Source of the DNA: Thermoplasmatales archaeon
Lineage (GTDB): Archaea > Thermoplasmatota > E2 > DHVEG-1
Direction: 5' to 3'
NCBI GenBank assembly: GCA_020350825.1
Contig: CP070724.1
Location: 2,171,567-2,212,994 of the forward strand
Length of the DNA: 41,428 nucleotides
Part shown: positions 17,404 through 25,454 of the stretch, piece after piece
Numbering within the stretch: the first letter of the stretch is position 1
Layout of the letters: each line of letters begins with the position of its first letter
Program-made: the position numbers and the translations under genes
Notes under the pieces: generated by a model
Database searches by the model: none
What the model was told of the DNA's origin: nothing
The model's input: the letters and a program-made list of their open reading frames with translations, nothing else

Positions 17404-18303
17404 TTATTCTCCATTATTTAAACAATACAATATGATACCTGGTTCTGTTCCCTCTATGCAATTTTTGTATGTTTTTAGCATATTCTTTAGAGAGCATGCT
17501 ATGGTAACTGGACCTACGCCGCCAGGTACCGGGGTTATTCTACCTGCTTTTTCTTTCACTTCGATAAAATCGACATCTCCACAGATTCCTTCAACGGTTT
17601 TTATGATTCCAACATCAATAACAAATGCATTTTCTTTTACAATGTCTTTAGTTATTAACTTTGGTATCCCTGCTGCAGTAATAAGAATGTCAGCTTTTGA
17701 AGTATATTGTTTTATTTCTTTTGTAAAAACATGGCATACAGCCACTGTAGCGTTTCTGTTAAGAAGAAGAGCAGTTAAAGGTTTTCCTACAATATTACTA
17801 TGATTTATAATAACCACGTCTTTCCCTTGGAGATCAACGTTTTCATGTTCTAAAATTGTCAATACAGAAAGTGGCGTGCAAGGTATAATATGTTCAACAC
17901 CTGACAATGTTCTACCCATGTTATACGGGTTAAACCCTTCGACATCTTTTTTAGGATGTATAACGCTCATAAGTTTATTTTGAGAGATATGGTTAGGAAC
18001 TGGATATTGTATGAAAATTCCATGAATATTAACATCACTGTTCAATTTTTTTATTGCGTTTATAACCTTGTCTTCAGAGATGTTTTTCTTAAATTCTAAA
18101 TGATTAGAGTTAATACCTACTTCTTTACAGGCATTATCTCTTAATTTCAAATGTAGTTCTGATGAGGGATCTTTACCTATTTTAATAGTAGTAATTGTTG
18201 GTATAACCTTGTGTTTTGATTTTAACTTAGTAACTTCTTCAAAAATTTGTTTACGAATCTCTTTTGCGATTTCTCTACCGTTTATAATTATTGCAGTCAT
18301 CAA
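17404..18303 (-). CDS. folD: FolD: methylene-THF dehydrogenase / methenyl-THF cyclohydrolase, with altered catalytic residues
   Basis: A 299-residue protein of normal length. The family is clear from GIFIQYPVP, HPKKDVEGFNPYNMGR, the NAD(P) loop HSNIVGKPL and the C-terminal TPVPGGVGPVTIA. FolD interconverts methylene-, methenyl- and formyl-tetrahydrofolate. In the E. coli enzyme Tyr50 and Lys54 sit in a Y-x3-K motif; the aligned residues here are His51 and Arg55 (in SSELHLKLRDNA), and the DVDG segment reads DVEG. So at least two expected catalytic side chains are substituted. It may be a variant enzyme, one that keeps only the dehydrogenase, or one for another pterin. Two adjacent ATG codons are possible starts. 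A methyltransferase gene ends 22 bp upstream on the same strand. Confidence 0.9.
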   Translation of the reverse strand: MMTAIIINGREIAKEIRKQIFEEVTKLKSKHKVIPTITTIKIGKDPSSELHLKLRDNACKEVGINSNHLEFKKNISEDKVINAIKKLNSDVNIHGIFIQYPVPNHISQNKLMSVIHPKKDVEGFNPYNMGRTLSGVEHIIPCTPLSVLTILEHENVDLQGKDVVIINHSNIVGKPLTALLLNRNATVAVCHVFTKEIKQYTSKADILITAAGIPKLITKDIVKENAFVIDVGIIKTVEGICGDVDFIEVKEKAGRITPVPGGVGPVTIACSLKNMLKTYKNCIEGTEPGIILYCLNNGE

Positions 18304-18325
18304 AATTGAAATTTACATTTGATTA

Positions 18326-19135
18326 TTAAGACTTGGGTTTTATTCCGATTGCATAAAACTGTGGGAAAAAATTCAGTTGAACACCCTCATCAAGAGATTT
18401 CAAATATTCATATTCCCATTCATCAATCTCTTCTTCAGAAAGGCCCGCTTCTTTCAATACCTTTATGTAAAAATCCCTGGAATGCAAATAGTAATGTTTA
18501 TCTTCCTCACAAGACCATATTCTATTATTTCCAATCCCAATATTTGTCTCTAATCCTGCTGATATAAAAAGTGCTCGTAGCTTTCTGCCAATGTGAGGAT
18601 CTCCACCTTTTTTTCTGATTGCTTCACCGGCAAACAGCGGATCTACTTTTGGATTTTCTGGCCAGTGAATCTTACCACCATAATCAGGTTCTAATGATGC
18701 CAAGACTTTTCCTTTTGGCTTGGTAACACGCGCCATCTCGTTTACTACTTTTTTAGGATCATCGGCCCACATTAAAAGTAGATTACAGGTTACTATATCA
18801 AATGAATTATTCTTGAAGGGTAATTGTTCTGCATTTCCAATGCATAATTTTGTGTTTGAATAATCTTTGAGGATCTTTTTTGCTACATCTATTAAACCAC
18901 ATGAACCATCAATCCCTACGACCCATCCCTTTGTTAAACGAGCGATATCTCTTGTAACAAATCCCGAACCACATCCAACATCCAATACAAATTTGGCATC
19001 TTTGAGTCCTACTTCTAAATAGAGCGGTAATCTTTCCTCAGCGGTTTCTAGTGCTTGCAAATCAAGTTTTTTAATAAAATCATTGAGTTCTTCTTCTGAT
19101 CTTTTATGAAATTTATTACTTTTTGTATTTTTCAT
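18326..19135 (-). CDS. SAM-dependent class I methyltransferase
   Basis: A 269-residue protein. Motif I is FVLDVGCGSGFVTRDIA (about residue 48), the acidic end of strand 2 is VVGIDGS, motif III is GNAEQLPFKNNSFDIV and later ARVTKPKGKVLASLEP, the standard Methyltransf_11 layout. The C-terminal 110 residues, including HYYLHSRDFYIKVLKEAGLS, have no recognisable substrate signature. It is transcribed in the same direction as folD with 22 bp between them, so the two are probably co-transcribed. A small-molecule substrate is likely; nothing more can be said. Confidence 0.82.
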   Translation of the reverse strand: MKNTKSNKFHKRSEEELNDFIKKLDLQALETAEERLPLYLEVGLKDAKFVLDVGCGSGFVTRDIARLTKGWVVGIDGSCGLIDVAKKILKDYSNTKLCIGNAEQLPFKNNSFDIVTCNLLLMWADDPKKVVNEMARVTKPKGKVLASLEPDYGGKIHWPENPKVDPLFAGEAIRKKGGDPHIGRKLRALFISAGLETNIGIGNNRIWSCEEDKHYYLHSRDFYIKVLKEAGLSEEEIDEWEYEYLKSLDEGVQLNFFPQFYAIGIKPKS

Positions 19136-19224
19136 TGTTAATCATATATACACTTTTGATTAAAATAATTGTAGTTTGAGGGAATTATCAATTTTATATT
19201 TTATTTTAGCTAAATCTGCAAATT

Positions 19225-19452
19225 CTAATGTTTTTTCTTTTTCAATTCCAGAGTATCTTTATACTGTCCAACGAAAACATAGTCGCCCTTAGTTTTTTTG
19301 ATCAAACCCTCTTTTAACATTAGATAAAATAGTTTGTCAGGGATTTTCACATTTTTTTCTTTATCTTTGTTTATTTTAATTTTGTATTTATCGTCGAGGT
19401 CATCAAAAAGATATTCCAGCTCTATATCATACATCACATCTACTTTGTGCAT
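19225..19452 (-). CDS. Small charged protein controlled by a dyad operator
   Basis: A 75-residue protein starting MHKVDVMYDIELEYLFDDL; ATG at 19452 has GGAGAG 8 bp upstream, whereas the longer frame to 19485 lacks one. It is rich in Asp, Glu and Lys, with no signal or membrane segment. The middle, VKIPDKLFYLMLKEGLIKKT, looks like a short helix-turn-helix-like or winged element, but this is weak. Its promoter carries a conspicuous symmetric repeat around the TATA box, so it may be an autoregulated DNA-binding protein. No family is recognised. Confidence 0.55.
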   Translation of the reverse strand: MHKVDVMYDIELEYLFDDLDDKYKIKINKDKEKNVKIPDKLFYLMLKEGLIKKTKGDYVFVGQYKDTLELKKKKH

Positions 19453-19492
19453 AGTTTTCTCTCCTCTTCTACAAATCATTGACACCTAATGA

Positions 19493-19556
19493 CACGTTAC
19501 ATTTTAACACTGGGTATATATAATACTATCTGACAAATTTGTCAAAATGTAAAGTG
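19493..19556 (-). promoter_or_regulatory. Large dyad operator flanking a TATA box
   Basis: CACGTTACATTTTAAC (19493-19508) and GTCAAAATGTAAAGTG (19541-19556) are inverted copies matching at 14 of 16 positions. They lie symmetrically either side of the TATA-like TATATATAATA (19515-19525), which is about 65 bp before the gene start at 19452. The right arm overlaps a perfect 14-bp palindrome TGACAAATTTGTCA (19531-19544), and TGACAC is repeated at 19480-19485 and 19490-19495. Confidence 0.65.
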
Positions 19557-19712
19557 TGCTATTTGACAATATTTCAATTTTTTTTTAAAAAATAAACATC
19601 ATAACAATATAATTATCTGCACGTCTACCTACATATTCATTTACACTAAAAATTTAAATATTCAACCCATGCTTTTACTCTTTACAATATACATTAGGAG
19701 GATGGAGAGAAA

Positions 19713-20138
19713 ATGGAAAGTATGTTGAAAACAATAGGAAGCTGGCTATTCCTAATAGGAATTCTGATAGCAGTGATTGTCGGTCTAATTGTCGGAGCTA
19801 ACTGGTATACCGACGCCCAAGGGTATGTAGCATTGATCCTTACTGTTCTAGGATTTATCGTGGGTGTCTTGTCGTTCTTAGCTGTGGGAACAATTACCCA
19901 GGAAAGAGTACCAACATTTTTGATAGCAGCATTAATGTTGGTTGGAATTGGTGCAGCTGGAAGTACCAACTGGTTCGAAAATCTCGAAGTTATTGGACCA
20001 TACTTTACAAGCATTGCTGGAATGCTCGCCGTGTTCGTTGCACCAGCAGCAGGAATACTTGCCATTAGAGCAATTTGGGATGCAGGTAAAAGCGAAGAAA
20101 TCGAAAAAGTATTACCTAAGATGCCAGTAGTAAAATAA
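19713..20138 (+). CDS. Four-helix membrane protein of unknown function
   Basis: A 141-residue protein with four hydrophobic segments (about 8-30, 38-60, 68-85 and 95-118) and a short charged cytoplasmic tail. AGGAGGATGGAG precedes ATG at a usable distance; Met4 is a second possible start. Small residues (Gly, Ala) dominate the helices. Its own TATA-like AAATTTAAATATT near 19648, a strong ribosome site and a clear terminator suggest a well-expressed single gene. Similar proteins are common in archaea but I know no function for them. Confidence 0.75.
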   Translation: MESMLKTIGSWLFLIGILIAVIVGLIVGANWYTDAQGYVALILTVLGFIVGVLSFLAVGTITQERVPTFLIAALMLVGIGAAGSTNWFENLEVIGPYFTSIAGMLAVFVAPAAGILAIRAIWDAGKSEEIEKVLPKMPVVK

Positions 20139-20177
20139 AGGGATGTTTTTCCCTTTTTCTTTTTTTTATTTTTTTAA
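20137..20177 (+). terminator. Hairpin plus poly-T terminator
   Basis: AAAGGGA (20137-20143) pairs with TCCCTTT (20150-20156) and is followed by long T-runs to 20177. It begins inside the stop codon of the membrane protein gene. Confidence 0.7.
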
Positions 20178-20251
20178 GATTCTAACTTAGTTTAATATTC
20201 TTTATTATAGGTGAAATTGTAAAATTAAAAAAGAGATTAATTATTTTAATA

Positions 20252-21145
20252 TTATTTTAGTGGTTTTGCTAATTCCCACATATTCTTAAATTTTTCATTT
20301 AATACATCGATATCTTCTAAATTGACATATGCAGTACCAACATAAGATGGTTCGTTACTTGTCTCTGGAAGGATCTTTATTCCATTGATTGCCAATTCTT
20401 TACCAAATACATAATTTCGCATCGTACCTGATGTATTTTCAGAGAAACAACGAATATCAAGATTATCGGCATAGAGTTTTTTCAATTGTTTTGCGATATC
20501 AATTTTTGTTTCTGAGTCTATAATAAGTTCAACTTTTGTATCCAATTCCAAGAATTTCTTGAAGTAGTTAATAAAAGGTTCTTCAAAAAGTCGTTCTCCT
20601 CCTATTTGCATCCGGAGATGGTTGCTCTTCTCTAAACAGTTATGTAATATATTATATAATATCCATTTTCCACTATATCTAAGCGTTACGTTTCCATTTC
20701 TTTTTATCTTGATTCCGTACGTTTTAAAATTTTCATCATATGACTTACAATATTCATTTAAATGGCTTTGCAATGCAGTATAGGTGTCTTCGGCAACTAC
20801 ATTTTTTAAGTCTCCTTTAATATCTTCCCAAATAACTCTAGGGTGTACTGGAAGATAACTCTCTCTGCCAAAATTTTCATCAGATTTTGCAGAAAATAAC
20901 ACCTCAGCAATTAATCCGTTTCTCAGAAGAGATGCCCTTCCAGTTTCTAAGGGTCTCCTTGTGATATTTGCTAGATCCTCAGCCACTCTTAAAAACTCAG
21001 AGAATTCTTTAGGGCTATCAATTATTAGGATTGTATAATATGTTGCTGCTTCTCTTGGACGATCAATTTTCATCCGTTCAAACATCATTTCAAAATCTTG
21101 AATATGATCAAGCTTAACTTTGGTTTTGAATTCACCATATCCCAT
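20252..21145 (-). CDS. TrmB-like putative transcription regulator
   Basis: A 297-residue cytoplasmic protein. Residues about 25-110 (DRPREAATYYTILIIDSPKE, then ETGRASLLRNGLIAEV and GRESYLPVHPRVIW) have the length and hydrophobic pattern of a degenerate winged helix-turn-helix followed by the xYYLPVxP linker seen in TrmB-type regulators. The C-terminal half (about 185-297) resembles the PLD-like sensor region of such proteins, with KVELIIDSETKIDIAKQLKK. No catalytic HxK motif of phospholipase D is present. An 18-bp inverted repeat lies at its predicted transcription start, suggesting autoregulation. The assignment rests on pattern only and could be wrong. Confidence 0.5.
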   Translation of the reverse strand: MGYGEFKTKVKLDHIQDFEMMFERMKIDRPREAATYYTILIIDSPKEFSEFLRVAEDLANITRRPLETGRASLLRNGLIAEVLFSAKSDENFGRESYLPVHPRVIWEDIKGDLKNVVAEDTYTALQSHLNEYCKSYDENFKTYGIKIKRNGNVTLRYSGKWILYNILHNCLEKSNHLRMQIGGERLFEEPFINYFKKFLELDTKVELIIDSETKIDIAKQLKKLYADNLDIRCFSENTSGTMRNYVFGKELAINGIKILPETSNEPSYVGTAYVNLEDIDVLNEKFKNMWELAKPLK

Positions 21146-21165
21146 CCATGAGCACCGTCCTTTTA

Positions 21166-21183
21166 GTCACAGATACTTGTGAC
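21166..21183 (-). promoter_or_regulatory. Inverted repeat at the transcription start of the TrmB-like gene
   Basis: GTCACA (21166-21171) and TGTGAC (21178-21183) are a perfect inverted pair with a 6-bp spacer. A minus-strand TATA box (TATATAAAA, about 21207-21215) lies 25 bp further upstream, so the repeat would cover the start of transcription, as an archaeal repressor site often does. Confidence 0.6.
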
Positions 21184-21261
21184 TTATTATTCTAAAATTA
21201 TATCGCTTTTATATAACTTATGGATGCAGAAGTACCTGCATATGTAGGTTAGGCTTATGTA

Positions 21262-23007
21262 TTAAGAGAAAAAAGGTAAAAAACTAGGTTTGGGTGTGTT
21301 GAATACTACGGTTGATAGACTTATTTCAGGTAATACGATACACGATGGATAGGTACTATCCAAATAAACTGTGTTATGAGCAATATTGTATGTATTGTTG
21401 CTATAAATTCCATTGGCTGTATTTGGATTGTTTAAAAACCTTGGATGGTTTGAGGAAGAGATAGCAACTCTAATTTTATGGCCAACGTTCCAAACATATG
21501 ATGTACTCCACATATCAACTTCTATTTCATATATTTCCCCAGGTTCCATGAATTCCCAATGATCGGTGCCATTCCGGTTTCTCATTCGAAGTATTCCATC
21601 GGTTATCAGCATAGATCTTCCATCAGGATAAACATCGGTTAGCTTAGCTGTGAAATCAGTATCAGGACAATCAGAAGATACATATAATCGTGCTTTAATA
21701 GGACCTGTAGCTTCATAGGGGTTATCAAGAACTTCGCTTGTAAAAACTAATACGTCATCTCTATTTTCTACTTCTCGCTGATCAAATGGTCCCCTTTTAA
21801 TATTTAGATTCTGACCACCGATTGTAAGAACTGGATTTGTTGGATCGAAAAGATAAGTTATTGGATCATAGTTTTCAGGTAACATAGTACTTAACATTCC
21901 TCCCTTATGAAAATACCATTTTCTTTCTGTTGAAGGTATGGGCCAATCATCTGCGGATCGCCATTCATTTCCAGGAGCATTTTCATTATCAACATCTCCC
22001 ATGACATAGTAGGTAACATTAGGCCAGCAATCAAAGGAGAAGGATTTATCCATTGTGTATTGAAGAATCATATATCTAAACACCTTCAATGACCACCATC
22101 CAAGCGAGTTCTTTGGATAGATTAAATCACCTTGGTTTCGTTCAATATATCCATCATGCGTCCAGGGTCCCATAATTAGCTTTGATTTACCCTGAGCACC
22201 TGGGCCACCAAAATGTTGATAGCCTAAAAATCCATCGATTATCCCTTGTAGAAAGATATCATACCATCCTCCCAGGTGCATAGCAGGAACGTTAATATCT
22301 TGCCAGTTATCATCTAATGAGACATTGGTCCAAAACTCTAAAGAGTAATTTTCATTTTCAAAGATTTCTTCTAAAATATAGGTACTTCCCTGGCCTTCCA
22401 ACCATCCTTCAACTAATGCTTTTCTAAATTGTCCTCCTTGAAAAATTGCATGTTTATGTAAATTTGGAGTTGCAACCATTATGAATTGAGCTTCAAGATT
22501 TTGTGGATTTGCTCCTGCCATAAAATATTGGTTAATTCCAAGTGCAGACGGTCCGACTGTTGCAATTTTTCCATTACACCAGGTTTGATTTGCAATCCAA
22601 GATAATGTATCAGGACCATCAGTATGTGAATTTTGATAAACTGTATCATTTCCTCCAGATGCATATCTCCCTCTCATATCTTGTATTACTGTAGGCCATC
22701 CTAAAAGCGAGCAAATAATACCTATAATTTTTAATTGATTTTTATCATACGGGGTTCTTAATAGAATGGTCCCATGTGGAAAAAAGCGAAGTATTGGCCT
22801 GTAAACATCTGTTGCTAATTTAATACCATCACGCATCTCAACCATGTATGTTCTTCCAAAACAATTGGTCCTTATGTTTTCATTTTTAATATTTCGTATT
22901 TCATTTTCTTTTGTTATGTCCTTTATTAAAAATGTTTCAATACTGGTTGCTGAAAAAGCTGGTGCAATTAAAATAATTAAAATCATGACAACAAATATTT
23001 TTCTCAT
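21262..23007 (-). CDS. Secreted CocE/NonD (S15) family serine hydrolase
   Basis: A 581-residue protein with a signal peptide (residues 3-20). The alpha/beta-hydrolase catalytic Ser is in TVGPSALGINQ (Ser154), the Asp in HLGGWYDIFLQG and the His in IMGPWTHDGY. IQDMRGRYASGG and DGIKLATDVYRP are further hallmarks of the X-Pro dipeptidyl-peptidase S15/cocaine esterase group, and the C-terminal third forms the jelly-roll domain (GPIKARLYVSSDCPDTDF). It probably cleaves peptides or esters outside the cell; Pro-specific dipeptide release would fit the other secreted peptidases here. The start is preceded by AGGGGAAATAAA. The gene stands alone. Confidence 0.88.
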   Translation of the reverse strand: MRKIFVVMILIILIAPAFSATSIETFLIKDITKENEIRNIKNENIRTNCFGRTYMVEMRDGIKLATDVYRPILRFFPHGTILLRTPYDKNQLKIIGIICSLLGWPTVIQDMRGRYASGGNDTVYQNSHTDGPDTLSWIANQTWCNGKIATVGPSALGINQYFMAGANPQNLEAQFIMVATPNLHKHAIFQGGQFRKALVEGWLEGQGSTYILEEIFENENYSLEFWTNVSLDDNWQDINVPAMHLGGWYDIFLQGIIDGFLGYQHFGGPGAQGKSKLIMGPWTHDGYIERNQGDLIYPKNSLGWWSLKVFRYMILQYTMDKSFSFDCWPNVTYYVMGDVDNENAPGNEWRSADDWPIPSTERKWYFHKGGMLSTMLPENYDPITYLFDPTNPVLTIGGQNLNIKRGPFDQREVENRDDVLVFTSEVLDNPYEATGPIKARLYVSSDCPDTDFTAKLTDVYPDGRSMLITDGILRMRNRNGTDHWEFMEPGEIYEIEVDMWSTSYVWNVGHKIRVAISSSNHPRFLNNPNTANGIYSNNTYNIAHNTVYLDSTYPSCIVLPEISLSTVVFNTPKPSFLPFFS

Positions 23008-23137
23008 TTTATTTCCCCTATAAAAAATAATATATGTTCTAGCATATAACTTTTACTAAAGATATTTTATGAATCTCTTACACCGTTTGGAGATAGCATA
23101 AATGTTATAGAAGATCTAGATTGTAAAATAATGTATA

Positions 23138-23983
23138 TTACTGATTTTTAAGTTTTACTTCACGGGTTCTTATATCTTGAAGTATCTTTTCGTGTTTTTT
23201 ACAGAACTCAGGATCTCTTAATTGTGCATTTATTACTTCTTTTTGCCAATGAGCATTATAAAGCCTGCAGTTTTTTTCTTTGCAGAAAGGTTCGTAGATT
23301 AAATGGTAAAAAACTGATTGCATTACATACCCCTTCATAATCTCTGTTAATCTGGGATCATCGTATTCAATAAAATTACCTTGAAATTTTTCATTAATAA
23401 TCTCATGAGGTATTTCCATTCCTAACATCAAATATTTTTGCTTAAGATAATAAAATTCTTTAGACTTTGCTGGAGCCTCCACAATACCAGTAGTTGAAAT
23501 GATTGAGGGGTACCCACAAATTATCACTCTTGCATGGTATCTAGAATCTTTTTCATCAAACGTACCAAACAACCTGTTGGTAAATATAATATGAATGTTG
23601 TTAAAATCTAGTTCCTCTTGTGAAATTAAACTCTGGAATGCTACATCAAGTCGACCTCCGTCATACAAAATACCAGATAATTTCACGTCAGGGTGTTCGA
23701 TTAGTTTTTTCTCATATCTAATTTCACCAGGTAATAGATCCATTTCGAACTCAGGACTAGATAGGTCTCTGACTTTACACTGAGCCAACATCTTTGAAAA
23801 TTCATTTATGTCCTTAGAATTTAAAAGATGAGTAATAAAATCTTTTCTTACTTCGACGTATATGTCCCCTAGGATTTGTTTCAAATAACCTTTAATTTCC
23901 TTTAGATTAAGTGTTTTTGATGAAGGTTCACTGTAGAGGTAAATGGTAAGGTGAAAATCATTTTTTTCCTCGAAGAATTTCAT
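23138..23983 (-). CDS. DUF6775-type archaeal putative metallopeptidase
   Basis: A 281-residue protein. I start it at ATG 23983, where the product begins [20 protein letters not shown] and aligns with the family; the frame continues upstream within thi4 but that extension looks artificial. Recognised blocks are [51 protein letters not shown] and [12 protein letters not shown], all typical of this archaeal family, which is annotated as a putative metallopeptidase on weak grounds; no HExxH is present. The start overlaps the end of thi4 by 26 bp, so the two are translationally coupled and may act together. Confidence 0.75.
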   Translation of the reverse strand: MKFFEEKNDFHLTIYLYSEPSSKTLNLKEIKGYLKQILGDIYVEVRKDFITHLLNSKDINEFSKMLAQCKVRDLSSPEFEMDLLPGEIRYEKKLIEHPDVKLSGILYDGGRLDVAFQSLISQEELDFNNIHIIFTNRLFGTFDEKDSRYHARVIICGYPSIISTTGIVEAPAKSKEFYYLKQKYLMLGMEIPHEIINEKFQGNFIEYDDPRLTEIMKGYVMQSVFYHLIYEPFCKEKNCRLYNAHWQKEVINAQLRDPEFCKKHEKILQDIRTREVKLKNQ

Positions 23984-24740
23984 AAGCTGTATTACCACCT
24001 TTTCTACCTGAAAGTAACATTGCACCAAACGTTGGTCCCATTCTTGGAAGTCCGTAGGTGGTTGATACCGCCATCCCAATTGTAATCAATCCAGGATGAA
24101 CCTCACCGGTATGCTCAACCACTAAATCCTCGGATTTCTCCACCCACATACCGCCAAAACCAGGTGTTTTAATTATTCCCCTCGCTTCTAGTTTTTTAAC
24201 AACTACAGCATCATGACCTGTTGCATCGATAACAATCTTTGATTCTAATGCTATGGGATCAACACAGGTGATCTCTCTTGGAAGAGCAGATACAGGTGTC
24301 CAATTAACAACAACACCCCCAACCTTGTTTTTCTCTCTAAACACAATGTCATCAAACCTGGTCATATTGATAATCTTTGCACCCGCATCACAAGTAGCAG
24401 CAATTAATTTTGAGCAAACATGAGGACCACTGGTCACATAGAGATTTTTTATAAATTCCTTATAGGGAACATTTAAGTCATCTAAAACCTTATGTCCTGG
24501 TGCTCTCACTGTGACAGTATTCATCAAATAACCACCGATCCAAAATCCACCGCCCAAATAATTATTTCTTTCAATTATTAGCACTTTAATTTTCTTCTTA
24601 GCAAGCTCTTTTGCAGCCATAAGACCACTGGGCCCACCACCTATTACTATTACATCAGATTTTGCATATTTTTTTAAATCTTCTACGAACTCACTCACTA
24701 TTGCACTTGTTATCTGACTTTCAGTTACTGATTTAAACAT
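23958..24740 (-). CDS. thi4: Thiamine thiazole synthase Thi4, with Cys at the sulfur-donor position
   Basis: A 260-residue FAD/NAD-binding protein. The dinucleotide loop is [17 protein letters not shown] (about 30), followed by [15 protein letters not shown], and the C-terminus holds [20 protein letters not shown], all Thi4 marks. It builds the thiazole half of thiamine from NAD and glycine. Archaeal sulfide-using Thi4 such as the Methanocaldococcus enzyme has His where suicidal yeast and plant Thi4 has the donor Cys; here the aligned segment is [11 protein letters not shown], with Cys159. So the residue needed for the suicidal mechanism is present. GGAGG lies about 9 bp before ATG. Older records call such proteins ribose-1,5-bisphosphate isomerase, which I consider wrong. 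Confidence 0.9.
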   Translation of the reverse strand: MFKSVTESQITSAIVSEFVEDLKKYAKSDVIVIGGGPSGLMAAKELAKKKIKVLIIERNNYLGGGFWIGGYLMNTVTVRAPGHKVLDDLNVPYKEFIKNLYVTSGPHVCSKLIAATCDAGAKIINMTRFDDIVFREKNKVGGVVVNWTPVSALPREITCVDPIALESKIVIDATGHDAVVVKKLEARGIIKTPGFGGMWVEKSEDLVVEHTGEVHPGLITIGMAVSTTYGLPRMGPTFGAMLLSGRKGGNTAYEILRGKK

Positions 24741-24759
24741 ACTAAATTTCCTCCACTAA

Positions 24760-24773
24760 TTAACAATTGTTAA
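24760..24773 (-). promoter_or_regulatory. 14-bp palindrome at the thi4 promoter
   Basis: TTAACAATTGTTAA is a perfect palindrome 20 bp before the thi4 start and overlaps a TATTTAA TATA-like box. No TPP riboswitch could be recognised in the 116-bp leader region, so control by a repressor is plausible. Confidence 0.4.
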
Positions 24774-24856
24774 ATACATATAGAAAGAAAGCTATTTAGA
24801 ATTTATGGTAATATTCTTATAATACCTTCAATATTGATTCGTTTTGTAGGGATTTT

Positions 24857-25279
24857 TTAACCTACTAGATCTTTCTTTTCTATAACTACATAATCATTAA
24901 TTACTGTACTCTGTAAGTATAGAGGTGGATAATTTTCACACCCTATTTCCTCTGTCGTAATAGTAACACCGGCCCTGACTTCACCAGGTGTAGAATAAAT
25001 CCCCTCATATGTCTCTGAATCCCATCTAGTGTGACATTCATCACAATCCACTATCGATCCATCCTCCAATAATGTAAAAGTCTTTCCTACACAAGGTTCA
25101 CATAAGCTTATTCTAGTATGAATATTTCCCTGTGGACTCTGGTGAACATAAAACGTTGTACCTTCAGACGTATAGTAATGAATCTCACCATCGTCTACCT
25201 TTGATAATGGTATTTTTATTTCATTCTCTGTTTCAATGAAATCTTTTGTCTCAATATATGGTTGAGGATTACTTAGCAA
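24857..25279 (-). CDS. DUF2318 domain protein, N-terminal anchor displaced to another frame
   Basis: The frame from TTG at 25279 encodes a 140-residue DUF2318 domain: IPLSKVDDGEIHYYTSEGTT, then a CxxC in LCEPCVGKTF, a second in VDCDECHTRW and GCENYPP. In bacteria the domain belongs to the Fet/P19-type iron system, where it is thought to handle electrons or metal outside the membrane. The frame has no signal or anchor of its own and no ribosome site; the anchor lies just upstream in a frame shifted by one base (25273-25437). The related gene at 26301-26984 has anchor and domain in one frame, so this one is probably frameshifted, or read through by frameshifting. It is the last gene of the minus-strand operon. 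Confidence 0.7.
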   Translation of the reverse strand: MLSNPQPYIETKDFIETENEIKIPLSKVDDGEIHYYTSEGTTFYVHQSPQGNIHTRISLCEPCVGKTFTLLEDGSIVDCDECHTRWDSETYEGIYSTPGEVRAGVTITTEEIGCENYPPLYLQSTVINDYVVIEKKDLVG

Positions 25280-25437
25280 TTAATAGATACTACTGCTCCA
25301 ATAGCAATAATAATTATTACACTTCCAATGAATAGGTATTTTGTCTGCCTCTTTTGCCTTGCCATTTCCGCTCTTAATTTACGTAACTCTGCCCTTGATA
25401 TTTCATCTTCTTTTTTTCCTAAACTCTTTTTTACCAT
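25273..25437 (-). CDS. 54-residue membrane anchor fragment preceding DUF2318
   Basis: From ATG at 25437 the frame encodes a basic stretch (MVKKSLGKKEDEISRAELRK and onward, residues 1-34) followed by one membrane helix (YLFIGSVIIIIAIGAVVSI, 34-52) and stops at 25273, overlapping the DUF2318 frame by 7 bp. This matches the N-terminal cytoplasmic and membrane part of the paralogous DUF2318 protein encoded at 26301-26984. It may be the front half of one gene interrupted by a single-base change, or a true separate small membrane protein. It starts 17 bp after the stop of the previous operon gene. Confidence 0.6.
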   Translation of the reverse strand: MVKKSLGKKEDEISRAELRKLRAEMARQKRQTKYLFIGSVIIIIAIGAVVSINC

Positions 25438-25454
25438 TTTTCAAACCTTATTTA

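Noticed and set aside
24741..24856. TPP riboswitch upstream of thi4
   Set aside because: The conserved CTGAGA and related core segments of the thi-box were not found in the leader region.
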